Positions 15,168 to 22,156 are shown, numbered from the stretch's first letter. The stretch is 23,248 nt of DNA from Microcaldota archaeon (GCA_027365215.1 DAHXNT010000004.1:1-23248), one strand, 5' to 3'. Program-made: numbers and translations. Notes: a model not told the origin generated them from the sequence alone.

Positions 15168-16144
15168 TGAAAAGGGAGTTCAGCGCAGGATTCATCGTGT
15201 ATTCCGAGGATGCGGGGAAGCCCAAGAGGCGCATGTTCCTGTTCCTTGTCAGGGAGAACGGCGCGCTCGACATGCCGAAAGGGCTGATAGAAAAGGGCGA
15301 GAGCGCGCTAGTCGCGGCGCTCAGGGAGTCGAAGGAGGAAGCGGGTCTTTCCCTGGAACGCGTGCCGTCGTTCAAGACCGGATACTCGTTCTTCAAGCGC
15401 GAGAACGGCGAGCTCGTTCACAAGCATGTCACCCTCTTCCTGGCGAGGGTGCCCGCCGGCACAGGGATAAGGATCTCATGGGAGCACAAGGGATACAAGT
15501 GGCTGGATTTCAATGATGCGCTGAAGAAACTGTATAAGGACGAGGTTGAGGCGATAACCATGGCCAATGACTACATCGACAGGATCGACGAGATGGATGC
15601 GATAAACAGGGAGTACTCGAGGCTCCCGGAGAGAAAGGGATGGTCACTGAGCAAAAGGCTCGTTAGCGGCGAGGGTCCGCTCAACAGCGAGGTCATGGTA
15701 ATAGGCCAGGCCCCGGGAAGGTTCGAGGACCAGTCCGGAAGGCCATTCATAGGCGCTAGCGGCAAGCTGCTCGACAGGCTGCTCAGGCTTGCAGGCCTCA
15801 AAAGGGAAGATGTCTACATAACCAGCGTGGTGCAGTTCTTCCCGCCGAAGAACAGGAAGCCTTCCGATGAGGAGATACGGATGTGCGTGCCGTTCCTGAA
15901 GAGGCAGATAGATGTTATCAGGCCGAAGGTGGTGGTGCTACTCGGAGCCGTATCGGCAGGCACGCTCGCAGGCAAGGGCAAGGTCATGTCGGAGCACGGC
16001 ACCTTTGTCGAGAAGGAGGGCATTACGTACTTCGTGACCCTGCATCCCGCAGCAGGAGTGAGACTGAAGAAGAACGTGCCGGTCCTCGAGAACGATTTCA
16101 GGCTGCTAAAGAAGAGGCTGCAGGGAAAGCGTACCGTGCAGTAA
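15164..16144 (+). CDS. NUDIX hydrolase fused to family 4-like uracil-DNA glycosylase
   Basis: Residues 1-140 form a NUDIX domain with a complete box: Gly40-x5-Glu46-x7-Arg54-Glu55-x2-Glu58-Glu59-x-Gly61. Residues about 165-326 form a uracil-DNA glycosylase of the family 4 type: GQAPGRFEDQSGRPFIGASG (from about 181), PPKNRKPSDEEI, VVLLGAVSAGTL and the HPAAG motif at His294. Family 4 enzymes carry a [4Fe-4S] cluster on four cysteines. Here the N-terminal CxxC pair is missing, the usual KCRPP is QFFPP, and only the Cys before VPFLKRQ remains, so the cluster is probably absent. NUDIX (nucleotide sanitation) plus UDG (removal of uracil from DNA) makes biological sense as one protein. The start overlaps the archaeosortase stop. 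Confidence 0.9.
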   Translation: MMKREFSAGFIVYSEDAGKPKRRMFLFLVRENGALDMPKGLIEKGESALVAALRESKEEAGLSLERVPSFKTGYSFFKRENGELVHKHVTLFLARVPAGTGIRISWEHKGYKWLDFNDALKKLYKDEVEAITMANDYIDRIDEMDAINREYSRLPERKGWSLSKRLVSGEGPLNSEVMVIGQAPGRFEDQSGRPFIGASGKLLDRLLRLAGLKREDVYITSVVQFFPPKNRKPSDEEIRMCVPFLKRQIDVIRPKVVVLLGAVSAGTLAGKGKVMSEHGTFVEKEGITYFVTLHPAAGVRLKKNVPVLENDFRLLKKRLQGKRTVQ

Positions 16145-16164
16145 TAGGTTGATTTTGCGTATAG

Positions 16165-16190
16165 AGGGCCTGCAACGAATTGCAGGCCCT
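16165..16190. terminator. Perfect 11-bp hairpin between convergent genes
   Basis: AGGGCCTGCAA (16165-16175) and TTGCAGGCCCT (16180-16190) pair without mismatch around a CGAA loop, in the 52-bp gap between the NUDIX-UDG stop and the regulator stop. It can act for both directions as a terminator or 3'-end stabiliser. There is no long T-run after it on either strand. Confidence 0.65.
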
Positions 16191-16196
16191 ATTACG

Positions 16197-16793
16197 CTAT
16201 GGGGGTGAAACAATTAGCGTGCTTGCCGCCTTGCCAGGGTCGAACTTGTAGTAGACCTTGTGGCCCAGCTGATATCTCTCAATGAGGCCCGCCTTGTGGA
16301 GCCTGTTCAGGTGCGCGGATGCGGCGTTCCTTCCCTTATACTTCATCGCGGTCTTTAGGTCGTCCGCGCATGCCATGTCATGTATCTGTATGAACTGGAG
16401 TATTCTCTTGTCCAGTTCCGATACGGGCATCTCCTTGATGCGCTCCGTCACTGCCGATTGCTGCGCGTTTCTCGGCTTCTCTTCCTCTGGTTCAGTATGT
16501 ACGGGGCGAGCCTGATCCTTCTGCTCGCCACCATCCATGATGTCTAGGAGGGCGTTCTCAACTCGTTCCAGGCTGTCGGACATACTCTTCAGAAGCAGCG
16601 TTGTTCTCTTATTCTCGTCTACTATGTACTTTATTAGGGTCGCGAAGGATTCGTTGCTGCTTGTCTCCTTGCCAAAGCCACTCTCGAACAGCCTGTTGCC
16701 CTCGAGTTTCTCTTTTGCAATAGCGGAAAGTTGTCTTTTTATATTTTGCAGTTCATTATTGATACCGCTTTTCGATGAAGTCCTTGAAGCCAT
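16197..16793 (-). CDS. Winged-helix DNA-binding protein with N-terminal coiled coil
   Basis: Residues about 10-90 are helical and rich in heptad-like Leu/Ile, which suggests a dimerising coiled coil. Residues 90-122 are a charged linker (EPEEEKPRN). Residues about 124-185 are a winged helix of the ArsR/MarR-like kind: SELDKRILQFIQ, a helix-turn-helix ASAHLNRLHKAGLIERY, then the wing LGHKVYYKFD. There are no metal-binding Cys/His pairs of the ArsR type, so the signal sensed is unknown. Coiled coil plus winged helix resembles archaeal chromatin-associated or local regulators. A 23-bp palindrome over its own predicted start site points to self-regulation. It is divergent from the KH-top6B genes, which it might also control. 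Confidence 0.75.
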   Translation of the reverse strand: MASRTSSKSGINNELQNIKRQLSAIAKEKLEGNRLFESGFGKETSSNESFATLIKYIVDENKRTTLLLKSMSDSLERVENALLDIMDGGEQKDQARPVHTEPEEEKPRNAQQSAVTERIKEMPVSELDKRILQFIQIHDMACADDLKTAMKYKGRNAASAHLNRLHKAGLIERYQLGHKVYYKFDPGKAASTLIVSPP

Positions 16794-16844
16794 TTGAACA
16801 CACTTGCGAACAAATCATGACACATGCGCGAACGTATCATGCAT

Positions 16845-16867
16845 GAATCATGATTGAGTCATGATTC
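16845..16867. promoter_or_regulatory. Palindromic operator of the winged-helix gene
   Basis: GAATCATGA (16845-16853) and TCATGATTC (16859-16867) are exact inverted repeats five bases apart. Related half-sites ATCATGA and ATCATGC occur at about 16814-16820 and 16836-16842. The palindrome covers the start site predicted from the TATA box at 16886-16893. Confidence 0.55.
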
Positions 16868-16885
16868 TATTTGTGAATCCTCAAG

Positions 16886-16893
16886 TATTTAAA
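16886..16893. promoter_or_regulatory. TATA box, readable both ways (TATTTAAA)
   Basis: On the minus strand (CTTTAAATA) it would start the regulator transcript near 16863, inside the palindrome. On the plus strand it would start an RNA near 16918, just before the nested hairpin at 16927. Confidence 0.45.
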
Positions 16894-16926
16894 GCTTTCG
16901 AAAATAGGATTTCTCAAGGACATTAG

Positions 16927-17006
16927 CGGAAGTAGGCATGCTACGGCAACCAGGCATTTGACACGCATGGGCACCTGCGTTGAAAAGTGCCGCGAACTTC
17001 CGGACA
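16927..17006 (+). ncRNA. Nested hairpin with trailing ACA, possible H/ACA-like RNA
   Basis: This part of the 286-bp gap between two divergent genes has three nested stems: CGGAAGT/ACTTCCG (16927-16933 with 16996-17002), GGCATTT/AAGTGCC (16953-16959 with 16985-16991, one G-U), and ACGCA/TGCGT (16963-16967 with 16976-16980). ACA at 17004-17006 follows the outer stem by one base. An internal loop in the middle would be the guide pocket. The distance from pocket to ACA (12 bases) is a little short for H/ACA RNAs, and I could not fit a clean kink-turn, so this is weak. Confidence 0.25.
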
Positions 17007-17009
17007 AAT

Positions 17010-17020
17010 GAATAAATAAG
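17010..17020 (+). promoter_or_regulatory. TATA-like box for the KH-top6B genes
   Basis: GAATAAATAAG ends 59 bases before the KH-gene ATG. GTAGG at 17075-17079 lies immediately before the start and could be a weak ribosome-binding site. Confidence 0.4.
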
Positions 17021-17079
17021 CTAAGGACAATTAGTATTGTCAACGCATCGCATCACCCGCGATAAACAGGCGCAGTAGG

Positions 17080-17595
17080 ATGGACCAGTTGTATATACCG
17101 CACGAGCGTGCGAGAAAGCTGAAGCAGAGCAGGGATCTCCTGAAGCTGGAGAAGGCCAGCTCGTGCAGCATAAAACCCGATGACGGATTAGTGACGATAG
17201 ACGGGGACCCGTACGAACAGATGCTGATGAAGAACGTGGTTGCGGCATATGGCAACGGCTTCGACACGGAGAGCGCGCTCCTTCTCATGAACGACGATTA
17301 TTACATGTCCCTTATAGACGTATCGCAGTATGCCAAGAACGACGGCAGGGAAAAGCAGCTCAAGGCGAGGATAATAGGCGAGAACGGCAAGACGAAGAAG
17401 TATATCGAGAGGGTCAGCTCCGCCAAGATAAGCGTCTATGGCGATAAGGTATGCGTCATCGGCGAGAGCGATTCGATAGACGAGGCCGAAGCGGCCATAT
17501 ACTCGCTGCTGAAGGGGGAGAAGCACAAGACGGCGTACAGCAAGATGGAGGCGGCGCACAGGAAGAACAAGGCGGCAAGGAAGAGAGTATTCTGA
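17080..17595 (+). CDS. KH-domain RNA-binding protein, Dim2/Pno1-like
   Basis: The 171-residue protein resembles archaeal Dim2 (Pno1/KRR1 family), which acts with Nob1 and aIF2 alpha in maturation of small-subunit rRNA. The first KH-like unit (about 1-75) has no GxxG loop, as in this family. The second (about 93-150) has IIGENGKTKKYIE with the GxxG at 100-103 and the strand AKISVYGDKVCVIG. The tail from 150 is rich in Lys and Arg (HRKNKAARKRVF) and probably contacts rRNA. top6B follows after 16 bp, a neighbour pair also seen in other archaea. RIO1, another small-subunit assembly factor, is in this window. Length fits the family. Confidence 0.88.
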   Translation: MDQLYIPHERARKLKQSRDLLKLEKASSCSIKPDDGLVTIDGDPYEQMLMKNVVAAYGNGFDTESALLLMNDDYYMSLIDVSQYAKNDGREKQLKARIIGENGKTKKYIERVSSAKISVYGDKVCVIGESDSIDEAEAAIYSLLKGEKHKTAYSKMEAAHRKNKAARKRVF

Positions 17596-17611
17596 TGGTG
17601 TTGGTGTAATA

Positions 17612-19243
17612 GTGGAGACCAAGAACGCAGACGAGATATTCAAGGAGTTCAAGGAGCATTCGGTAGCCGAGTTCTTCAAGAAGAACAGGCAGATGCTCGG
17701 CTATTCAGGGAAGGTGAGGTCACTCGTGACTGTTGTCCATGAGTATGTCACAAACGCGCTCGATGCCTGCGAGGAGTCGGGAATGCTCCCAAGCATAGAG
17801 GTGCAGGTAAGCCAGACAGGGGATGAGAGGTATAAGGTAAGGGTGAAGGACAACGGTCCTGGAATACCGCAGGCCTTCGCCGGGAAGGCCCTTGCGACAG
17901 TCCTGTCAGGCACAAAGTTCCACAGGTACATGCAGCAGCGCGGGCAGCAGGGGATCGGCGCGGCCGGCTGCACGATGTTCTCGCAGACGACCACAGGCAA
18001 GCCCGTGCACTTCAAGTCCGGCACCGGCAGCGGCAAGGCATACGAATGCGACATATCCATAGACACCGTGAAGAACAAGCCTGTCGTTACCAGCGTCATA
18101 AGCGCAGATGGCGAGTTCCGCGGCAGTGAGATAACGGCGGAGTTCGCTGACGTGAAATACGAGAACAGCGACAGGAGCGTATACGAGTATCTCAGGAGGA
18201 CGGCGCTCTCCAACCCGCACCTCGAGCTGAAGTTCACCGACCCGAGCGGCGTGGAAAGCGTGTTCGTGCGCGCGATCGACGTCGTACCACAGAGGCCGAA
18301 AGTGGCGCAGCCGCATCCGCTAGGCATGACGATAAACGACCTTCTAGACCTCGCGAAGGTCAGCAGCAACAACAAGATCTCGGCGTTCCTGGTAGAAGGG
18401 TTCTCGAGATTCAGCCAGAACAAGCTCAACGAGATAAAGGAGAAGGCCACTGACGTAGATTTCAACAAGGCGCCGAGAACCATGACATGGTCCGACGCGG
18501 AAAGCATAATAAAGGCGATAAAGAGCGTGAAGTGGATCGCCCCTGACGCAGGCTACATAATACCGATAGGACAGAAGCAGATGGAGGTAGCCGTCAAGAA
18601 CATACTCAATCCCGATTTCATGAGCGTCGTTGAGAGGAAGCCGCAGGTCTTCCGTGGCGGGGTGCCTTTCATAGTCGAGGCAGCGGTCGCGTTCGGCGGA
18701 CTCTCCGGGAAGAGCTCGGAGGACGGCCAGCATGGCATACTCATGAGGTTCGCGAACAGGGTGCCTCTCCTTTACGACGCCGGGGCGTGCGCTATAACCG
18801 AGGCCGTGCAGAACATACAGTGGAAGAGGTACGGCCTGGACATGGACACGCAGCCGATAAGCGTCTGCGTCAACGTCTCATCTGTTTACATACCCTATTC
18901 AGGAGTCGGCAAGGAGGCCATCGCCCAGGAGGACGAGATAATGTTCGAGATAAGGCTCGCCCTGATGGACGCGCTACGCGGCGTGCAGAGGTACGTGAGC
19001 GGAAAGAAGCAGGCGAGCCACGAGATGAGCAGGTACAGGCTCATAATGAGGTATACCTCTCAATTGGCGTCGGACCTGGGGGACATTTCCGAAAAGGACA
19101 AGAAGGAGATTGAGGAGAAGCTGAAGGTGCTAGTGGAGATGCATTATCCGAAAGTCAGGGATTCGCTGAGCGGCGAGGACAGCAGTGTGGACAGCAGCTC
19201 GGATGAGGAGCGCGACAGTGGAAGTGATAATGGCGCTGTGTGA
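17612..19243 (+). CDS. top6B: DNA topoisomerase VI subunit B
   Basis: Subunit B is the GHKL ATPase that drives DNA strand passage by topoisomerase VI; subunit A makes the double-strand cut. In 543 residues: Bergerat-fold motifs with Glu44 and Asn48 (HEYVTNALDACE), KDNGPGIP at 79-86, and the lid GQQGIGAAG at 111-119. The helix-2-turn-helix region follows (PHPLGMTINDLLDLA), then the transducer domain with the switch-lysine region near IPIGQKQM, and FRGGVPFIVEAAVAFGG. The last 25 residues are an acidic Ser/Asp tail. The start is GTG 17612; no ATG precedes it in frame. top6A normally follows in the same operon in archaea, but here the next gene is a CYTH protein in A+T-rich DNA, so top6A must be elsewhere. 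Confidence 0.97.
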   Translation: METKNADEIFKEFKEHSVAEFFKKNRQMLGYSGKVRSLVTVVHEYVTNALDACEESGMLPSIEVQVSQTGDERYKVRVKDNGPGIPQAFAGKALATVLSGTKFHRYMQQRGQQGIGAAGCTMFSQTTTGKPVHFKSGTGSGKAYECDISIDTVKNKPVVTSVISADGEFRGSEITAEFADVKYENSDRSVYEYLRRTALSNPHLELKFTDPSGVESVFVRAIDVVPQRPKVAQPHPLGMTINDLLDLAKVSSNNKISAFLVEGFSRFSQNKLNEIKEKATDVDFNKAPRTMTWSDAESIIKAIKSVKWIAPDAGYIIPIGQKQMEVAVKNILNPDFMSVVERKPQVFRGGVPFIVEAAVAFGGLSGKSSEDGQHGILMRFANRVPLLYDAGACAITEAVQNIQWKRYGLDMDTQPISVCVNVSSVYIPYSGVGKEAIAQEDEIMFEIRLALMDALRGVQRYVSGKKQASHEMSRYRLIMRYTSQLASDLGDISEKDKKEIEEKLKVLVEMHYPKVRDSLSGEDSSVDSSSDEERDSGSDNGAV

Positions 19244-19251
19244 TAAATAAT
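19243..19251 (+). promoter_or_regulatory. TATA-like box for the CYTH gene
   Basis: ATAAATAAT begins at the top6B stop and lies 36-44 bases before the CYTH ATG. The gene probably has its own promoter and a very short leader. Confidence 0.4.
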
Positions 19252-19286
19252 TATGATTTACACGATAAAAGCAAATAGGTTAGATA

Positions 19287-19874
19287 ATGGGAAAGGAGAT
19301 TGAGGCATCATTCTACAACGTTGATAGGGATAGGGCAGTGGAACTGCTCATTAAACTTGGCGCCAAAGCGATCGGTAGTTATGACATGAGGAGGATGAAC
19401 TTCCAAGTAACAAGTACGGGCAATGCAGGATCGCATGATTATTATACGTGCTGGGTAAGGGTACGCACTGATGGAAAGCATAGTACCTTAACCTTGAAGG
19501 AACAGCGTGGCAATGACATAACCGGTAGGGAGGAATATGAAGTAGAGGTTGGGAACTTTGAGGACACAATTAGGATAATGAGCCGTGCTATGCCTGACGC
19601 AAGCCATGACTACTTCGAAAGCCATAGGGAAGCTTATGCGCTTGATGGAGTAGAGATTGTAATTGACAAGTTCCCTGATTTACCGTACCTGCTTGAGATA
19701 GAGGGAAGCAGCAAGGAAGCAGTAGACAGAGTTATTGCGAACCTTAAAATAGATGGTGAGCCGGACCCGAAAAAGTCTGTGCCAACTGCCGAATATTACA
19801 GTATACACGGCGCTGATTACAGCAAGATACAAAGAGGTTATGCCTCAAAAATCGCTGAACTTATTGGAAGATGA
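19287..19874 (+). CDS. CYTH-domain phosphohydrolase/cyclase-like protein
   Basis: The CYTH fold (CyaB/thiamine triphosphatase) acts on triphosphates in a metal-dependent tunnel. In 195 residues: the N-terminal ExE motif (Glu4, Glu6 in GKEIEASF), WVRVRTDG at 56-63, the LTLKEQ strand near 68-73, EYEVEV at 83-88, and IDKFPDLPYLLEIEG near 130-145. This matches the class IV adenylate cyclase (CyaB) group of archaea, in which the true substrate is usually unknown; the archaeal proteins may be triphosphatases. It is the first gene after the composition change that follows top6B and uses more A/T-ending codons than the backbone genes. It stands alone, and the neighbours give no clue to its substrate. 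Confidence 0.85.
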   Translation: MGKEIEASFYNVDRDRAVELLIKLGAKAIGSYDMRRMNFQVTSTGNAGSHDYYTCWVRVRTDGKHSTLTLKEQRGNDITGREEYEVEVGNFEDTIRIMSRAMPDASHDYFESHREAYALDGVEIVIDKFPDLPYLLEIEGSSKEAVDRVIANLKIDGEPDPKKSVPTAEYYSIHGADYSKIQRGYASKIAELIGR

Positions 19875-19930
19875 GGGCGCAGTATAATGGAAACACTTAG
19901 ATTCGGCATTTTGCAGGATGCAGTGATTGC

Positions 19931-20344
19931 ATGGTTCTAACCGAGCTAATAAATTATCATTACGAGACACGAATAAAAAAAATTCATATAACCATGTTAA
20001 ACCCTAAATATTTCGAATCATTTGAAAGTTTTATAAACAGGCTTAAATCCGAGGAGGGTATGCTAATGAGTGTAAACGAGATCACTGATGTAAATGATTG
20101 GTTAGGGCGTAGCATAATAACAACCAAATCAGGTAAAGAGGTATTTGATATTGCAGTTGACAAGAAAGATAATGAAGTTATAGGATTCTGCAACATTGTA
20201 AGAAACGGGGATATATATGAAATTGGTATTGTAGTAGATTCCAGATTCAGGAGACAACGGGTTGCAACTATAGCATTCCTTGAAAGTTTTACAATGCTTT
20301 CGGTGCCGAAGGGAACTAGCTCAGTACGACAAAACGAGTGTTAG
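19931..20344 (+). CDS. Degenerate or truncated GNAT-type acetyltransferase
   Basis: Residues about 70-120 look like the central strands and motif A of a GNAT protein: VIGFCNIVRNGDIYEIGIVVDSRFRRQRVATIAFLE. In the acetyl-CoA loop the expected R-x-x-G-x-A/G reads RRQRVA, with Arg in place of the glycine. After residue 120 the family pattern stops and the last 17 residues (to RQNEC) look like out-of-frame sequence, so the C-terminal half is missing. Several starts are possible (19931, 19994, 20057); the true one is not clear, and 19994 sits about 40 bases after an AT-rich box. It may be a decaying gene. Low G+C marks it as part of the accessory stretch. Confidence 0.45.
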   Translation: MVLTELINYHYETRIKKIHITMLNPKYFESFESFINRLKSEEGMLMSVNEITDVNDWLGRSIITTKSGKEVFDIAVDKKDNEVIGFCNIVRNGDIYEIGIVVDSRFRRQRVATIAFLESFTMLSVPKGTSSVRQNEC

Positions 20345-20397
20345 GTAGACACAGTATACCCAACAAGCTATAAACTCAGGTCTGATGATAAAATACC

Positions 20398-20420
20398 CTC
20401 AAAACTGTCGGCTTTTTGAG
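20398..20420. terminator. 7-bp hairpin after the GNAT gene
   Basis: CTCAAAA (20398-20404) pairs with TTTTGAG (20414-20420) around a nine-base loop. It lies in the 176-bp gap between the GNAT remnant and the cysteine-rich cassette. It may be a terminator; the gap holds no gene. Confidence 0.3.
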
Positions 20421-20466
20421 TATTCGACGTTAGGAGGTCAGATATTCAACTGTCACGAATAAGAAA

Positions 20467-20498
20467 GATATAAATAAACGTTTAGCTAGATATTTATA
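20467..20498 (+). promoter_or_regulatory. Promoter of the cysteine-rich cassette with inverted repeat
   Basis: GATATAAATAAAC (20467-20479) is a strong TATA box 42-54 bases before the first ATG. TATAAATA (20469-20476) and TATTTATA (20491-20498) form a perfect inverted repeat 14 bases apart, ending where transcription should start. It could be an operator. The first gene would have a leader of about 20-25 bases. Confidence 0.5.
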
Positions 20499-20520
20499 GT
20501 CACGATATTTCTATGATTGC

Positions 20521-21087
20521 ATGAACAGATATATACTCGCATCAATTCTAACTGGCGTGGCTATAATAGTAGTTGCGGCATTATACCTCTCGCTGGCACC
20601 GCACTCTGTTAGTGCGCAAAGCAGCCCAGAACTGGCGCAATTCACTACACTGAGCCATGCAACTAGCGACCAATGCGCTTATCTGGGCGATAAAGCAGCC
20701 ATATATAACAACGTAAATTCGTATCAGAACAGCACTTATTTCCAAGGATCTTGCTGCTCTCCCATGAACTACAATCACTATGCCCAGCAGATATCTGGCT
20801 TAAAGAATTATTCAAGCATTTCTGCGATACCTCAAAATCCCTACAATGTTTCCGTCATACAGGTAAAGCAGTTGCTCGGCTATTACGACAACATAACCCT
20901 GAACCAGAGTCAAAACGCTACATTTACTCAGGCTGCTTCTCTTACAGCTGATAAGAGTTGGTGCTGCTGCCAATGCTGGGCTTGGTATGCACACGCCGGT
21001 CTAGCTAAGTATCTGATAAAAAACTACAATTATAATGTGACTCAAGTGGTTAAGATTATAAACTTAGAAGAATGCTGTGGAGGATAA
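20521..21087 (+). CDS. Secreted cysteine-rich protein with CCCQCW motif (cassette gene 1)
   Basis: I do not recognise a named family. Residues 5-25 are a signal peptide or anchor helix, followed by SLAPHSVSAQSS, which could be cut. The rest faces outward and has nine Cys: Cys52, Cys78-Cys79 (SCCSPMNYNHY), Cys148-149-150 and Cys152 (SWCCCQCWAWY) and Cys185-186 (ECCGG). So dense a set in an external protein suggests binding of metal or cofactor, or disulfide exchange. The C-terminal part from Cys152 aligns with the 21110 protein: Cys, then Gly-Leu at +8/+9, then a helix. It is remotely like the PCYCGC-type lipoproteins, but I cannot confirm this. Several N-x-S/T sites are present. A strong promoter precedes it and two related genes follow closely. 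Confidence 0.8.
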   Translation: MNRYILASILTGVAIIVVAALYLSLAPHSVSAQSSPELAQFTTLSHATSDQCAYLGDKAAIYNNVNSYQNSTYFQGSCCSPMNYNHYAQQISGLKNYSSISAIPQNPYNVSVIQVKQLLGYYDNITLNQSQNATFTQAASLTADKSWCCCQCWAWYAHAGLAKYLIKNYNYNVTQVVKIINLEECCGG

Positions 21088-21098
21088 AATTATTGCAT

Positions 21099-21104
21099 AA
21101 GGAG
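21099..21104 (+). promoter_or_regulatory. Shine-Dalgarno site for cassette gene 2
   Basis: AAGGAG five bases before ATG 21110 is one of the clearest ribosome-binding sites in the window, where most starts look leaderless. It fits an internal gene of a polycistronic mRNA and confirms this start. Confidence 0.6.
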
Positions 21105-21109
21105 TTAAA

Positions 21110-22156
21110 ATGACAACAAAAAGAAAATCTAAAAGAAACAAGGACAATATTAAGAATGTAAAATATCTAATTGGCATCCTGATTGTTGCTTTTGTACTCA
21201 TACCAGCATTTTACTATTCTAGTATAACGAAAAACCACAGCCCTTCAAGCAATATAAAAAATATGACTTCTAGCAACACAAACGGTTCTACCCAGATTCA
21301 GAACAGTAATACCATAAACTTAACAATCCTTTCAGGACAAATTTCGCCTAAGACTGGCTACACTCTGCCTTTCAAATGGGGAAATAGCATAAAGGTGCTC
21401 GTGCAAACTGGCGCATTAAACGTATCAAACCTTACAATAATCTTGAATAGCTCAGGGCAGCCGATTACCTTTACAGAAAAGGAGATATTGAACGGAACAT
21501 ATAATGGCTACATTCAATTTAACTCCACAAACACCGAATTTGTACAGATTGTTTTATGGGCTCTTGGCATAAACAACAATAACACAATAATAAACGAAGG
21601 GCCTATAATAAATTCAAGCGCTCAGATTAGCAATGAAATACGTAATAATTCTACAAATTCCACTCTAAGGCAACAGGCTACTCCGTATTTTGTCGCAAGC
21701 CACTATTTTGCCAGTACAGGGGGCTACGGCCCTATTGGAAAGCTTCAGTTAGGCGGAATAAACGATGTGATATTATCACAACCTCAACAGATAATAGCTG
21801 ACTACACCGCTACGAATTCTTACAGGCCCTGCTGCGACAACCCAACAGCCTTTCCAGACTGCAACCATGGGGCAGCAGCACTTGGATTGATAGAGCTGCT
21901 CGCATCACAAGGAGCAACCCAGAGCCAGATATTCGATGCCCTAAGATACTTCTATCAGTACCAGTTTCCACAGCAGTATACTGAGATAGCTGCATATTTC
22001 TACTTGCAGGGAAAGAATTACAGCCAGATAAATTCAAGCGAAGTGATGGGTTACAACTTCTCAAGCTTTTCTGGTTACTACAGCGTTAACCAATACTTGC
22101 TTAAAAATGGAATACTTAAGCAAAGTACTGCAGGCGGCGCTGCGTGCGGTGCGTAG
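21110..22156 (+). CDS. Membrane-anchored external protein with CCDNPTAFPDCNHG motif (cassette gene 2)
   Basis: The function is unknown. A basic cytosolic start (TTKRKSKRNKDN) leads into one helix at about 18-37. About 310 external residues follow: an Asn/Ser/Thr-rich linker with many N-x-S/T sites, a beta-type domain (about 70-160), and a helical C-terminal domain from about 190. That domain holds Cys241-Cys242 and Cys251 in RPCCDNPTAFPDC followed by NHG, then ALGLIELLASQG and a Phe/Tyr-rich helical part; Cys346 lies three residues from the end. The Cys-x7-Gly-Leu pattern matches cassette gene 1, so the two are probably paralogous modules. His253 next to the cysteines could be a metal ligand. 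It is clearly A+T-rich. The third gene begins right after the stop. Confidence 0.78.
   Translation: MTTKRKSKRNKDNIKNVKYLIGILIVAFVLIPAFYYSSITKNHSPSSNIKNMTSSNTNGSTQIQNSNTINLTILSGQISPKTGYTLPFKWGNSIKVLVQTGALNVSNLTIILNSSGQPITFTEKEILNGTYNGYIQFNSTNTEFVQIVLWALGINNNNTIINEGPIINSSAQISNEIRNNSTNSTLRQQATPYFVASHYFASTGGYGPIGKLQLGGINDVILSQPQQIIADYTATNSYRPCCDNPTAFPDCNHGAAALGLIELLASQGATQSQIFDALRYFYQYQFPQQYTEIAAYFYLQGKNYSQINSSEVMGYNFSSFSGYYSVNQYLLKNGILKQSTAGGAACGA

Noticed and set aside
19888..19941. 17-codon open frame after the CYTH gene
   Set aside because: Too short, with no ribosome-binding site and no recognisable content.
20317..20326. TAGCTCAGTA, resembling a tRNA D-arm, at the end of the GNAT remnant
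   Set aside because: No anticodon arm, T-loop or acceptor stem can be folded around it, so I do not call a tRNA or an attachment site.
20382..20388. CTGATGA, resembling a box C
   Set aside because: No D/D' boxes at proper spacing and no terminal stem, unlike the sRNA at 13562-13621.
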